Below are positions 25,272 to 33,674 of a DNA stretch of 64,000 bases, one piece after another. Source of the stretch: Actinokineospora terrae. Lineage in GTDB: Bacteria; Actinomycetota; Actinomycetes; Mycobacteriales; Pseudonocardiaceae. The notes beneath the pieces are model-generated. The model had not been told where the DNA came from and made no database searches. It worked only from the letters and a program-made list of their open reading frames with translations. The stretch covers positions 376,980 to 440,979 of the forward strand of contig NZ_FOGI01000006.1 of NCBI RefSeq assembly GCF_900111175.1, given 5' to 3'. Within the stretch, counting starts at the first letter, position 1. Every line of letters starts with the position of its first letter. Position numbers and translations under genes: made by a program.

Positions 25272-25988
25272 GTGAGTGTCCTCGTGATCACCGGGACCGG
25301 CACCGGCGTCGGCAAGACCGTCGTCACCGCCGGGATCGCCGCGCTGGCCGCGGCCAACGGCCAGCGGGTGGCCGTGCTCAAACCGGCGCAGACCGGTGTC
25401 ACCGCGACCGAGCCGGGTGACGTCGACGAGGTCAGGGCCCGGGTCCCGGGGGTGACCACCGGGGAGCTGCGCCGCTTCCCCGACCCGCTGGCCCCCGACA
25501 CCGCGGCCCGCCGGGTCGGCATGCCGCCGGTGCGCCCGTCCGAGGTCGCCGCCGCGGCCGTCGAACTGGACCGCGACCACGACCTGGTGCTCGTCGAGGG
25601 CGCGGGCGGTCTGCTGGTGCGCTTCGACCCGGACGGCGGCACCCTCGCCGACGTGGCGTGGGCCCTGGGCGCGCCGGTCGTGGTGGTCGCGGAGGCCGGT
25701 CTCGGCACCCTCAACGCCACCGCGCTGACCGCCGAGGCCCTGCGCCGCCGGGGTGTCGTCTTCTGCGGCGTCGTCATCGGCTCCTGGCCCGGCACGCCGG
25801 ACCTCGCCACCCGGTGCAACGTGGAGGACCTGCCCGTCGTCGCGGGCGCCCCGCTGCTCGGCGCGGTCCCCGCGGGTGCCGCCGCGCTCGACCCGGCCGC
25901 GTTCACGCGGGTCGCGCGGGCCGCGCTGGCCCCCGTGCTCGGCGGCACCTTCGACGCCAAGGACTTCGCCGACACGCACCCCGCGTGA
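25272..25988 (+). CDS. bioD: dethiobiotin synthetase
   Basis: ATP-dependent carboxylase closing the ureido ring of dethiobiotin from 7,8-diaminopelargonate and CO2. About 238 residues. The P-loop is VLVITGTGTGVGKTVV at the N-terminus; VLKPAQTGV (substrate site) and VEGAGGLLVRF (Mg/ATP site) follow. GTG 25272 gives MSVLVITG; GTG 25266 adds two residues. Shares a short gap (84 bases) with bioB and is presumably co-transcribed. Confidence 0.95.
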   Translation: MSVLVITGTGTGVGKTVVTAGIAALAAANGQRVAVLKPAQTGVTATEPGDVDEVRARVPGVTTGELRRFPDPLAPDTAARRVGMPPVRPSEVAAAAVELDRDHDLVLVEGAGGLLVRFDPDGGTLADVAWALGAPVVVVAEAGLGTLNATALTAEALRRRGVVFCGVVIGSWPGTPDLATRCNVEDLPVVAGAPLLGAVPAGAAALDPAAFTRVARAALAPVLGGTFDAKDFADTHPA

Positions 25989-26072
25989 CATTCATCGCTC
26001 ATCCAGGCCAGGGCGATGCGGCAGACTGACGCACTGACCCCAACCTGGGCCAACCCCCCGAGGAGGACCCCT

Positions 26073-27113
26073 GTGACCGCCGCCGCCGACGAGCGCACCC
26101 ACGACAGCGCGCCCGCAGATGACGTGCTGGCCGTCGCCCGCGAGCAGGTGCTCGAGCGCGGGGTCGGCCTCACCGAGCAGCAGGTGCTCGAGGTCCTCCG
26201 GCTCGCCGACGACCGACTCGACGACCTGCTCGCCCTCGCGCACGAGGTCCGGATGCGCTGGTGCGGCCCCGAGGTCGAGGTCGAGGGCATCATCAGCCTC
26301 AAGACCGGCGGCTGCCCGGAGGACTGCCACTTCTGCTCGCAGTCCGGCCGCTTCCCCACCCCGGTCCGCTCCGCCTGGCTCGACATCCCCGGCCTGGTCG
26401 AGGCCGCCAGGCAGACCGCGCTCACCGGCGCCACCGAGTTCTGCATCGTCGCCGCCGTGCGCGGCCCCGACGCCCGGCTGCTCTCCCAGGTCCGCGACGG
26501 CATCAAGGCCATCCGCGAGTCCGGCAACGACATCCAGATCGCCTGCTCGCTGGGCATGCTCACCCAGGAGCAGGTCGACGAGCTGGTCGCGATGGGCGTG
26601 CACCGCTACAACCACAACCTGGAGACGGCCCGCTCGCACTTCCCGAACGTGGTCACCACGCACTCCTGGGAGGAGCGCTGGGACACCCTGCGGATGGTCC
26701 GCGAGGCGGGCATGGAGGTCTGCAGCGGCGGCATCCTCGGCATGGGCGAGACCGCCGAGCAGCGCGCCGAGTTCGCCGTGCAGCTCGCGGAACTGGACCC
26801 GCACGAGGTCCCGATGAACTTCCTCATCCCGCAGCCGGGCACCCCGTACGAGGCCTACGAGCCGATCGAGGGCCGCGAGGCGCTCAAGCTGGTCGGCGCG
26901 TTCCGGCTCGCCCTGCCGCGCACCATGCTGCGCTTCGCGGGCGGCCGCGAGCTGACCCTGGGCGACCTCGGCGCCGAGAAGGGCATGCTCGGCGGGGTCA
27001 ACGCGATCATCGTCGGCAACTACCTGACCAACCTCGGCCGCCCGGCCCAGCGCGACCTGGACATGCTGGCCGACCTGAAGATGCCGATCAAGGCACTCAG
27101 CGACACGCTCTAG
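26073..27113 (+). CDS. bioB: biotin synthase
   Basis: Radical SAM enzyme inserting sulfur into dethiobiotin, 346 residues. The [4Fe-4S] motif is Cys81-x3-Cys85-x2-Cys88 in GCPEDCHFC. It also has the C-terminal GGRELTLGD and YNHNLETA motifs typical of BioB; the residue contexts that bind the auxiliary [2Fe-2S] cluster appear to be present in part (EVCSGGI). GTG at 26073 is supported by AGGAGGA at 26061-26067; the open frame runs further upstream but without a ribosome binding site. Followed after 9 bases by bsaP. Confidence 0.96.
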   Translation: MTAAADERTHDSAPADDVLAVAREQVLERGVGLTEQQVLEVLRLADDRLDDLLALAHEVRMRWCGPEVEVEGIISLKTGGCPEDCHFCSQSGRFPTPVRSAWLDIPGLVEAARQTALTGATEFCIVAAVRGPDARLLSQVRDGIKAIRESGNDIQIACSLGMLTQEQVDELVAMGVHRYNHNLETARSHFPNVVTTHSWEERWDTLRMVREAGMEVCSGGILGMGETAEQRAEFAVQLAELDPHEVPMNFLIPQPGTPYEAYEPIEGREALKLVGAFRLALPRTMLRFAGGRELTLGDLGAEKGMLGGVNAIIVGNYLTNLGRPAQRDLDMLADLKMPIKALSDTL

Positions 27114-27122
27114 GAGCCACCC

Positions 27123-27317
27123 GTGTACTGCGTGCACTGCGGCCGACCCGACGCCGAGGGCGAGCACCCCGGCTGCCGCGGTCCGCGCGCCGCGTTGGAG
27201 CCGCCGCGCTTCTGCCCCGACTGCGCCCGCCGGATGGTGGTCCAGGTGACCCCGGTCGGCTGGTCCGCGCGGTGCAGCAGGCACGGTGACACGACCAGCG
27301 CGGCGCGGACGGGCTAG
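27123..27317 (+). CDS. bsaP: biotin synthase auxiliary protein
   Basis: Small cysteine-rich protein of 64 residues placed 9 bases after bioB. Cysteines at 3, 6, 18, 31, 34 and 51 form two CxxC pairs (CVHC, CPDC) plus single ones, a build suited to binding an Fe-S cluster or zinc. Position, size and pattern match the mycobacterial Rv1590/BsaP, reported as an accessory protein needed for BioB activity. GTG start. Assignment by synteny and Cys pattern. Confidence 0.85.
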   Translation: MYCVHCGRPDAEGEHPGCRGPRAALEPPRFCPDCARRMVVQVTPVGWSARCSRHGDTTSAARTG

Positions 27318-27370
27318 TCTCGCGGGCGGACCGGACCCGGTCCGAGTGCTCGTGAGGTGGAGGTCGACGG

Positions 27371-27982
27371 GTGGCGGATCAGCCGGTGCGGACGCAGGAC
27401 GCGCAGGAGCCACTACCCGTGCCGCCCGGAGCGCTGCCCGCGTACCCGTCGTCGTGGCCCGACCGCGTCCCGCCGCAGGTGCACGTCAAGCGCGACCTGC
27501 TGCCCGCGCTCAGCGTGCTGTCCACGGTCTCGCTGCTCGGTCTCGCGGTCGGCTACCTGTGGTCGCGGCTCGCGCCGGGGCTGTTGGTGCAGGTCGTGGC
27601 AGACGGCACCCCGGTCGCGCTGCGCACGGAGAGCTACCACCGGTTCGACGACCTGGTGCTGTTCATGCTCCTCGGTCTCGCCGCGGGCGTCGTCACCGGT
27701 GCGGCGGTGTGGCTGCTGCGCGAACGCCGTGGCCCGGTGCTGCTGATCGCCGCCGTGCTCGGCTCGGTGCTGGCCGCGTGGTTGGCGTACCAGGTGGGGT
27801 TGTCGTGGGCGCAGGCCCGGTTCGCGCTGCCCTCCGCGCCCGCCGTCGGTGACGTGCTGACCCTGGCCCCGCGCCTGGAATCCGCCTGGGCCGTGCTCGC
27901 CTGGCCGCTCGGCACCGCCCTCAGCTACGGCATCGCCGCCGCCTGGAACGGTCGCGACGACCTAGGCCGCCGCCTCGGCTGA
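27371..27982 (+). CDS. DUF2567 membrane protein
   Basis: 203 residues. A Pro-rich cytoplasmic N-terminus of about 45 residues precedes four hydrophobic segments (about 46-66, 90-112, 118-140, 175-195). Its location directly after bioB-bsaP matches mycobacterial Rv1591, a DUF2567 protein. Function unknown. GTG start preceded by GAGGTGGAGG. Confidence 0.78.
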   Translation: MADQPVRTQDAQEPLPVPPGALPAYPSSWPDRVPPQVHVKRDLLPALSVLSTVSLLGLAVGYLWSRLAPGLLVQVVADGTPVALRTESYHRFDDLVLFMLLGLAAGVVTGAAVWLLRERRGPVLLIAAVLGSVLAAWLAYQVGLSWAQARFALPSAPAVGDVLTLAPRLESAWAVLAWPLGTALSYGIAAAWNGRDDLGRRLG

Positions 27983-28302
27983 CCCGGCTCGCGCCGTGCC
28001 GGAGCTCACGGCAGACCGCGACCCCGGCCGACGCCCCCGCTCGCCGCGAGCCCACTCACAGCGACCGCGGAACCGTCATGCCGCTCGCGAGTCACCCACA
28101 GGACCACCGCGCGCTCCGTGCACCACGGAGTCGTCCACGACCACGTCGTGCGACATCCACGCTGTCCACTACCAGGCTGTCCACAACCACGCTGTCCACA
28201 ACCCCGTGACGCTCCACAGCCTCCCGCGCGCGCACCGATCCCTGTCGGTGCGCTGCGGAAGGCTGTGTACCGGGGCTGCTCAGCACGGATGATCTTGAGC
28301 GG
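27983..28302. other. convergent spacer with hairpin and 15-nt tandem repeats
   Basis: No gene is seen in these 320 bases between two convergent genes. It holds a perfect 7-bp hairpin (CTCCGTG-CAC-CACGGAG, 28114-28130), then a tandem repeat (28131-28206), listed separately. The hairpin is a plausible bidirectional terminator. Confidence 0.6.
28131..28206 (+). repeat. tandem repeat of a 15-nt unit related to CTGTCCACAACCACG
   Basis: Three clear units at 28162-28176, 28177-28191 and 28192-28206 (CTGTCCACTACCAGG, CTGTCCACAACCACG, CTGTCCACAACCCCG) are preceded by two looser ones (28131-28145 and 28146-28161). Each good unit carries a TGTCCAC core one or two bases away from the actinobacterial DnaA box TTGTCCACA. 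Confidence 0.8.
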
Positions 28303-28983
28303 CTAGTTCAGGCAGAGCGGGGTGTTGAACTCCGAGGGCGGAGCGGGGACCGCGTGCAGGGCGGAGAGGATCCCGGCCTCCCGGTTGAGCAGCTGCCCGA
28401 CCATCCGCAGCCGGTGCAGCGGCCTGGTCTCCTCCAGCAGCCGCTGCCGGTCCTCCAGGCTGAGCAGGCAGTCCGCCGCGAGGGTGTGCGCCAGCTTCAC
28501 CGTCTCGGTGTCGGCGTCCGGCTCGGTCCAGTCGTCGCTGCGCCAGGCCGCGTTGCAGTAGCGGCGGTGCGCGGCCCTGGCGGCGTCCACCAGCATCGTC
28601 ACCGACTCCACCGCCGAGGTGGGCTGCTCGGTGTCGGGCACCCACTCCACGGTCCCCATCAGGTAGGGGGCCGCGGTGGTGTCGATCTCCAGCAGCCGGA
28701 ACCGGCGGTCCCCGGTGCTGATGATGTCGTAGCGCCCGTCCGGCAGCCGCTTGGCCTGCCGCAACGCCGCCGAGCAGCCGATCGGGCGCAGCTGGGAGAT
28801 GTCGGTGACCTCGTGGTCGGTGGAGGGCTGCAGCGCGACCACGCCGAACACGCGTTCGGGCAGCGCGCCGGTCACCAGGTCGACGGTCAGCTGCCGGTAG
28901 CGGGGCTCGAAGATGTGCAAAGGCAGGTTCGCCCCGGGTAGCAGCACCGCCCGAAGCGGGAACAGCGGAAGCGAATCGGCCAC
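28303..28983 (-). CDS. LON substrate-binding (N-terminal) domain protein
   Basis: 226 residues. The pattern SLPLFPLRAVLLPGANLPLHIFEPRYRQLTVDLV at the start is the hallmark of the Lon-protease N-terminal domain (PUA-like), followed by helical sequence. There is no AAA+ or protease domain, so this is the stand-alone family; its role is thought to be protein or ligand binding and is not established. Faces nrtR tail-to-head with a 64-base gap. Confidence 0.88.
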   Translation of the reverse strand: MADSLPLFPLRAVLLPGANLPLHIFEPRYRQLTVDLVTGALPERVFGVVALQPSTDHEVTDISQLRPIGCSAALRQAKRLPDGRYDIISTGDRRFRLLEIDTTAAPYLMGTVEWVPDTEQPTSAVESVTMLVDAARAAHRRYCNAAWRSDDWTEPDADTETVKLAHTLAADCLLSLEDRQRLLEETRPLHRLRMVGQLLNREAGILSALHAVPAPPSEFNTPLCLN

Positions 28984-29047
28984 GCGACAACGCTACGACG
29001 AAGCGCAACCGCCCGCTGTCCGATAGTGGCGGCCGGTCGATTCCCGG

Positions 29048-29755
29048 CTACTTCCCGCGCTCGTCGGCAGGGGGCTTGAGCACCGCGAACGGGTCGGTGA
29101 CGGCCATTGTGCTGTCGGCGAACCGGAACTGCGCCGCCGGTCGCCCACCGGCCCGACCCGGCCGCGCGGTCTGCCCGGTCGGCTCCAGCAGCCCCCGCCG
29201 CGACAGCACCCGCTGCAGGTTGGTCGCCGACACCCGGTAGCCCAGCGCGGCCGAGTACAGCTCCCGCAGCGCGGAGATGGTGAACACGGGCGGGGCGAGG
29301 GCGAATCCGATGTTTGTGTAAGACAGCTTCGCACGCAGCCGATTACGGGCGCGTAAGGCGATCGACTCGTGGTCGAAGGCCGGCCGCGGCAGCGCTGACA
29401 GCGGCTGCCACGCGGTGTCCTCCGGCAGCTCCGGGTCCAGGTGGGAGGGCACCAGGCAGAGGAACGCGGTGGCGACGACCCGGGGACCGGGGACCCGCTC
29501 CGGCGCGCTGAACACCGCCAGTTGCTCCACGTGCGACACCTGCCGCACGTCCACCTTCTCGGCGAGCTGCCTGCGGATCGAGGCCTCCACGTCCTCGTCG
29601 GCGCGCAGCCGCCCGCCCGGCAGTGACCAGCGGTGCGCGTGCGGTTCCATGGCGCGCTCCCACAGCAGCACGCGCAGTGATCCCTGCCTCACCTGCAGCA
29701 CCGCGGCCAGTACTTCGTGGACGAGCGGTGGGGCGCCGGTGGTAGCATCGGTCAT
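29048..29755 (-). CDS. nrtR: NrtR-type Nudix transcriptional repressor of NAD synthesis
   Basis: About 235 residues: N-terminal Nudix-like domain (about 8-140, with LPGGRLRADEDVEASIRRQLAEKV in the Nudix-box position) and a C-terminal winged helix (SALRELYSAALGYRVSATNLQRVLSRRGLLEPTG). The Nudix box lacks the full REUXEE acidic set, as usual for NrtR, which binds ADP-ribose rather than hydrolysing it. ATG 29755 abuts the palindrome between it and nadA. Expected to repress nadABC and itself until NAD-derived ADP-ribose accumulates. Confidence 0.88.
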   Translation of the reverse strand: MTDATTGAPPLVHEVLAAVLQVRQGSLRVLLWERAMEPHAHRWSLPGGRLRADEDVEASIRRQLAEKVDVRQVSHVEQLAVFSAPERVPGPRVVATAFLCLVPSHLDPELPEDTAWQPLSALPRPAFDHESIALRARNRLRAKLSYTNIGFALAPPVFTISALRELYSAALGYRVSATNLQRVLSRRGLLEPTGQTARPGRAGGRPAAQFRFADSTMAVTDPFAVLKPPADERGK

Positions 29756-29778
29756 GTTTTCGATCCTAAGGCGAAAAC
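29756..29778. promoter_or_regulatory. NrtR operator, inverted repeat
   Basis: GTTTTCG at 29756-29762 and CGAAAAC at 29772-29778 are perfect inverted arms separated by 9 bases, centred in the 59-base gap between the nrtR and nadA start codons. It directly touches the nrtR ATG, so nrtR would be leaderless or nearly so. Confidence 0.78.
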
Positions 29779-29814
29779 CTCGGGATCGGAAATCGGACAC
29801 GACAGGAGGACCCC

Positions 29815-30822
29815 ATGACCGCGGACACGATCGACCTGACCCCCTACGGCGGGGTGGAGGCGGACGCCGCGTGGCGGGACGAGGTGCGCGAGCTCGCGCG
29901 GGAGCGGGACGCGGTGCTGCTGGCGCACAACTACCAGCTGCCCGAGATCCAGGACATCGCCGACCACACCGGTGACTCGCTGGCGCTCAGCCGCATCGCC
30001 GCCTCCAGCTCGGCATCGACCATCATCTTCTGCGGCGTGCACTTCATGGCCGAGACCGCGAAGATCCTGAGTCCCGAGAAGACCGTCCTGATCCCGGACG
30101 AGCGCGCGGGCTGCTCGCTCGCCGACTCCATCACCGGCGCCGAGCTGCGCGCCTGGAAGGCCGAGCACCCCGGCGCGGTGGTGGTGTCCTACGTGAACAC
30201 CACCGCCGAGGTGAAGGCCGAGACCGACATCTGCTGCACCTCGTCCAACGCCGTCGACGTCGTGCGCTCGATCCCGACCGACCGCGAGGTGCTCTTCCTG
30301 CCGGACCAGTTCCTCGGCGCGCACGTCAAGCGCGAGACCGGCCGGGAGAACATGCACATCTGGGCCGGGGAGTGCCACGTGCACGCGGGCATCAACGGCC
30401 CGGAGCTGGCCGAGCGGGCCGCCGCCAACCCCGACGCCGACCTGTTCATCCACCCCGAGTGCGGGTGCGCCACCTCGGCGCTCTACCTCGCGGGCGAGGG
30501 CATCGTCGCCCCGGAGCGGGTCAAGATCCTCTCCACCGGCGACATGGTCACCCAGGCGCGGGCGACCAGCGCCAAGTCGGTGCTGGTGGCCACCGAGATC
30601 GGCATGATCCACCAGCTGCGCAAGGCGGCGCCGGACATCGAGTTCTCCGCGGTCAACGACCGCGCCTCGTGCCGGTACATGAAGATGATCACCCCGGCGG
30701 CGCTGCTGCGGTCGCTGCGGGAGAACCGCGACGAGGTGCACGTCGACCCCGACACCGCGGCCAGGGCGCGCGGCGCGGTGCAGCGCATGATCGAGATCGG
30801 CCAACCCGGCGGTGGGGAATGA
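29815..30822 (+). CDS. nadA: quinolinate synthase
   Basis: [4Fe-4S] enzyme condensing iminoaspartate with dihydroxyacetone phosphate to quinolinate; 335 residues. Typical motifs: AHNYQLPEIQDIAD, FCGVHFMAETAKIL, SYVNTTAEVKAETDICCTSSNA, and HPECGCATSALY carrying cluster-ligand cysteines. ATG with an AGGAGGA ribosome binding site 4 bases upstream. First gene of the nadA-nadB-nadC operon, under the NrtR palindrome. Confidence 0.97.
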   Translation: MTADTIDLTPYGGVEADAAWRDEVRELARERDAVLLAHNYQLPEIQDIADHTGDSLALSRIAASSSASTIIFCGVHFMAETAKILSPEKTVLIPDERAGCSLADSITGAELRAWKAEHPGAVVVSYVNTTAEVKAETDICCTSSNAVDVVRSIPTDREVLFLPDQFLGAHVKRETGRENMHIWAGECHVHAGINGPELAERAAANPDADLFIHPECGCATSALYLAGEGIVAPERVKILSTGDMVTQARATSAKSVLVATEIGMIHQLRKAAPDIEFSAVNDRASCRYMKMITPAALLRSLRENRDEVHVDPDTAARARGAVQRMIEIGQPGGGE

Positions 30823-32441
30823 GCCCGTGCTGGGAGGCCCGCGCCGACCTGGTCGTCGTCGGGACGGGCGTCGCGGGGCTGACCGCGGCACTGCGCGCGC
30901 AGTCGTTGGGACTGCGGGTCCTCGTGGTCACCAAGGGGGCCGCGGGCGACGGGAACACCCGCTGGGCGCAGGGCGGCGTCGCGGTGGTGCTGCCCGGTGA
31001 GCACGACGACGGCGACTCGGTCGAGCGGCACGTCGCGGACACCCTGGTGGCCGGTGCCGGGCTGTGCGACGAGGCCGCCGTGCGCGAGATCGTCTTCGGC
31101 GGTCCGGCCGCGGTGGCCCGGTTGATGGACCTGGGGGCGGTGTTCGACTCCGGTCCCGACGGCAGGTTGGCCCGGACCCGCGAGGGCGGGCACACCGCGT
31201 TCCGGGTGGTGCACGCGGGCGGGGACGCGACGGGTGCGGAGGTCGAGCGCGCGTTGCTCTCGGCGACCCGGGACGGCCGGATCCCGGTGCTGGAGAACCA
31301 CGTCGCGGTGCAGGCGCTGAAGGCGCCGTCCGGTGCGGTGGCGGGGCTGCACGTGCTCGACGGTGCGGGCGTGCCCGGCGTGTTGACGGCCTCGGCGGTC
31401 CTGCTCGCAACGGGCGGGCTCGGACAGCTCTACCAGGCGACGTCGAACCCTGACGTCGCAACGGGAGACGGCCTGGCGCTGGCGTTGCGCGCCGGGGCGC
31501 CTGTTGCGGACGTCGAGTTCGTGCAGTTCCACCCGACCGTGCTCTACACGGGGCAGGGCGCGCGGGGACGTTGCCCGTTGGTCACCGAGGCTGTGCGCGG
31601 CGAGGGCGCTGTTCTCATCGATGCGCTGGGGGAGCGCGTGATGCAGGGGGTGCACCCGCTGGCCGACCTGGCCCCGCGCGACGTCGTGGCCGCCGCGATC
31701 ACCCGCCACATGGCCCTGGAGCGCGGCGGCGTCGACGACCACGTCTTCCTGGACGCGACCCACCTCGACGCCGCGACGTTCCGCACGCGGTTCCCGACGG
31801 TGTACGCGGCCTGCGCCTCGGCGGGGGTCGACCCGTCCGCGCAGCCGATCCCGGTGGCGCCCGCCGCGCACTTCGCGTGCGGCGGCGTGGTGTCCGATGT
31901 GGATGGACGCACACCGGTCGTCGGCCTGTACGCGGCCGGCGAGGTCGCGAGCAACGGCCTGCACGGCGCGAACCGGTTGGCGTCCAACAGCTTGCTGGAG
32001 GGGCTGGTGGTGGGGGCGCGGGCCGCCGAGGCCGTCGCCGCCGACCTGGCCTGCGGCCGGTTGGCCGACCCGCGCACCGCCGTCGTCGGTGCGCTGCCGG
32101 TCGCCCCGGTGGCGGACCGCGACTCGCTGCAGCGGGTGATGAGCCGCTACGCCGCCATCGGCCGCGACGCCGAGGGGTTGGCCGTGGTGGGCTCGGTGCT
32201 CGACGTGTCCGTTGTGGATCGGTCGCTGACGTCGCGGGTGCTGGTGGAGGACGCGGCGCTGACCCTCGTCGGCCGGGCGCTCATCGCCTCGGCCTCGCAG
32301 CGCCGGGAGTCCCGCGGCTGCCACGTGCGCCTCGACTTCCCCCAGCGCGAGGAGACCTGGCGCCACAGCCAGCTGGTCCGGCTGACCCCGACCGGCCAGC
32401 CGGTGCTGGGCACCATCAACGCCCACCGCGGTGCGGCATGA
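30819..32441 (+). CDS. nadB: L-aspartate oxidase
   Basis: FAD enzyme of 540 residues oxidising L-aspartate to iminoaspartate for NadA. The dinucleotide-binding motif is VVVGTGVAGLTAAL near the N-terminus; NTRWAQGGVAVV, QFHPT, AAHFACGGV and ANRLASNSLLEGL are diagnostic of the succinate dehydrogenase/aspartate oxidase flavoproteins, and the C-terminal helical domain is present. The ATG overlaps the nadA stop (ATGA), implying coupling. Confidence 0.96.
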   Translation: MSPCWEARADLVVVGTGVAGLTAALRAQSLGLRVLVVTKGAAGDGNTRWAQGGVAVVLPGEHDDGDSVERHVADTLVAGAGLCDEAAVREIVFGGPAAVARLMDLGAVFDSGPDGRLARTREGGHTAFRVVHAGGDATGAEVERALLSATRDGRIPVLENHVAVQALKAPSGAVAGLHVLDGAGVPGVLTASAVLLATGGLGQLYQATSNPDVATGDGLALALRAGAPVADVEFVQFHPTVLYTGQGARGRCPLVTEAVRGEGAVLIDALGERVMQGVHPLADLAPRDVVAAAITRHMALERGGVDDHVFLDATHLDAATFRTRFPTVYAACASAGVDPSAQPIPVAPAAHFACGGVVSDVDGRTPVVGLYAAGEVASNGLHGANRLASNSLLEGLVVGARAAEAVAADLACGRLADPRTAVVGALPVAPVADRDSLQRVMSRYAAIGRDAEGLAVVGSVLDVSVVDRSLTSRVLVEDAALTLVGRALIASASQRRESRGCHVRLDFPQREETWRHSQLVRLTPTGQPVLGTINAHRGAA

Positions 32442-32481
32442 CTCCGTGGTGGGCAATCGTGACGGCTGGGCGAGGTGTGGC

Positions 32482-33324
32482 GTGATCGACCGGGATGACA
32501 TGGTGCGGGCCGTGGAGACGGCCTTGGCGGAGGACCTCCGCTACGGGCCGGACGCGACGACGGAGGCCACGGTCCCCGCGTCGGCGGTGGCGGTCGCCGA
32601 GTTCACCCCGCGCCGGGGTGGGGTCGTTGCCGGGGTGCCGGTGGCGCTGGAAGTGTTGCGGCGGGTCGTGTCCGACCTGGCGGTCGAGTCCTGTGTGGAG
32701 GATGGGTCGGCGGTGCTGGCGGGCAAGCCCGTCCTGGTCGTGCGGGGCAACGTGCGGCAACTGCTGACCGCCGAGCGCACCGCGTTGAACTTCCTGTGCC
32801 ACCTGTCCGGCATCGCGACCGCGACCGCCGCCTGGGTGTCCGCGGTCGCCGACACCGGCGCCCAGGTCCGCGACTCCCGCAAGACCCTGCCCGGCCTGCG
32901 GCTGCTGGAGAAGTACGCGGTGCGCTGCGGCGGCGGCGTCAACCACCGCCTCGGCCTCGGCGACGCGATCCTCATCAAGGACAACCACGTCGTCACCGCC
33001 GGGTCCGTGCGTGCCGCCCTGCTCGCGGCCCGCGCGCACGCCCCCCACCTGTCGGTCGAGGTGGAGGTCGACACCCTGGACCAGCTCGACGAGGCCCTGG
33101 CGGAGAACGCCGAACTCGTCCTCCTGGACAACTTCACCATCCCCGACTGCGTCGAGGCCGTCCGCCGGGCCACCGGCACCACCACCCGCCTCGAAGCCTC
33201 CGGCGGCCTCACCCTCCCCCAAGCCCCCGCCTACGCCGCCACCGGCGTCGACTACCTGGCGGTCGGCGCCCTCACCCACTCCTCCCCGGCCCTGGACCTC
33301 GGCATGGACCTCCGCGCCCCCTGA
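32482..33324 (+). CDS. nadC: nicotinate-nucleotide pyrophosphorylase (quinolinate phosphoribosyltransferase)
   Basis: Converts quinolinate and PRPP to nicotinate mononucleotide and CO2. 280 residues from GTG 32482. Motifs: LTAERTALNFLCHLSGIAT, DSRKTLPGLRLLEKYAVRCGGGVNHR, IKDNH and the final LEASGGL. An upstream GTG at 32431 overlaps the nadB stop and would add 17 residues of unrelated sequence; 32482 has GAGGTG before it and is preferred. Last gene of the nad operon; a perfect hairpin follows. Confidence 0.95.
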   Translation: MIDRDDMVRAVETALAEDLRYGPDATTEATVPASAVAVAEFTPRRGGVVAGVPVALEVLRRVVSDLAVESCVEDGSAVLAGKPVLVVRGNVRQLLTAERTALNFLCHLSGIATATAAWVSAVADTGAQVRDSRKTLPGLRLLEKYAVRCGGGVNHRLGLGDAILIKDNHVVTAGSVRAALLAARAHAPHLSVEVEVDTLDQLDEALAENAELVLLDNFTIPDCVEAVRRATGTTTRLEASGGLTLPQAPAYAATGVDYLAVGALTHSSPALDLGMDLRAP

Positions 33325-33346
33325 CCTCAGGGCTGTTGAGGCACGT

Positions 33347-33374
33347 GATGGCCAGGGCGCGCACCCTGGCCATC
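33347..33374 (+). terminator. hairpin after nadC
   Basis: GATGGCCAGGG (33347-33357), a 6-base loop and the exact complement CCCTGGCCATC (33364-33374), 22 bases after the nadC stop. No T-run. Confidence 0.7.
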
Positions 33375-33674
33375 GCCGTCGATCACCAGGTCCTCGTGGA
33401 GCGACTGGATCCTGTCCTGTCGCCGCTCCGGTTTCCCGACTTGCCGTGCCTGCGCCCTCCCTCACCCGGCCCCACGCCGTTGACCTGCGTCTCCCCGCGT
33501 GACCCCCGACCGGAGTTCCCCCTTGTGGGCGACAGAAGTTATCCACATCTGGATCTTGGCGGGGCTGGTTTCAAGATCGCCTGTCGGGGGGCACCGATAG
33601 ACTGGCACAGGGACGCCCCCCGGAGTGGGTGGGGGCTGGGCAGGGGTGGGACCTGGCCCGGCAGGGGCCACGGG
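33375..33674. other. spacer with DnaA box and dispersed repeat copy 2
   Basis: No gene is supported. It contains a consensus DnaA box TTATCCACA (33539-33547), then the second copy of the 47-nt repeat. It lies between the nad operon terminator and a gene on the opposite strand. Confidence 0.6.
33594..33641 (+). repeat. dispersed 47-nt repeat, copy 2
   Basis: Same element as 8931-8977 with one extra A in GGAGTGGG and two substitutions (TAGACT for TACACT, GCACAG for GCGCAG). A DnaA box lies 46 bases upstream in the same orientation. As with copy 1, a minus-strand gene follows within a few hundred bases or less. Confidence 0.75.

Noticed and set aside
28092..28306. His/Pro/Cys-rich small frames in the spacer at 28.1-28.3 kb
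   Set aside because: They are translations of the 15-nt tandem repeat.
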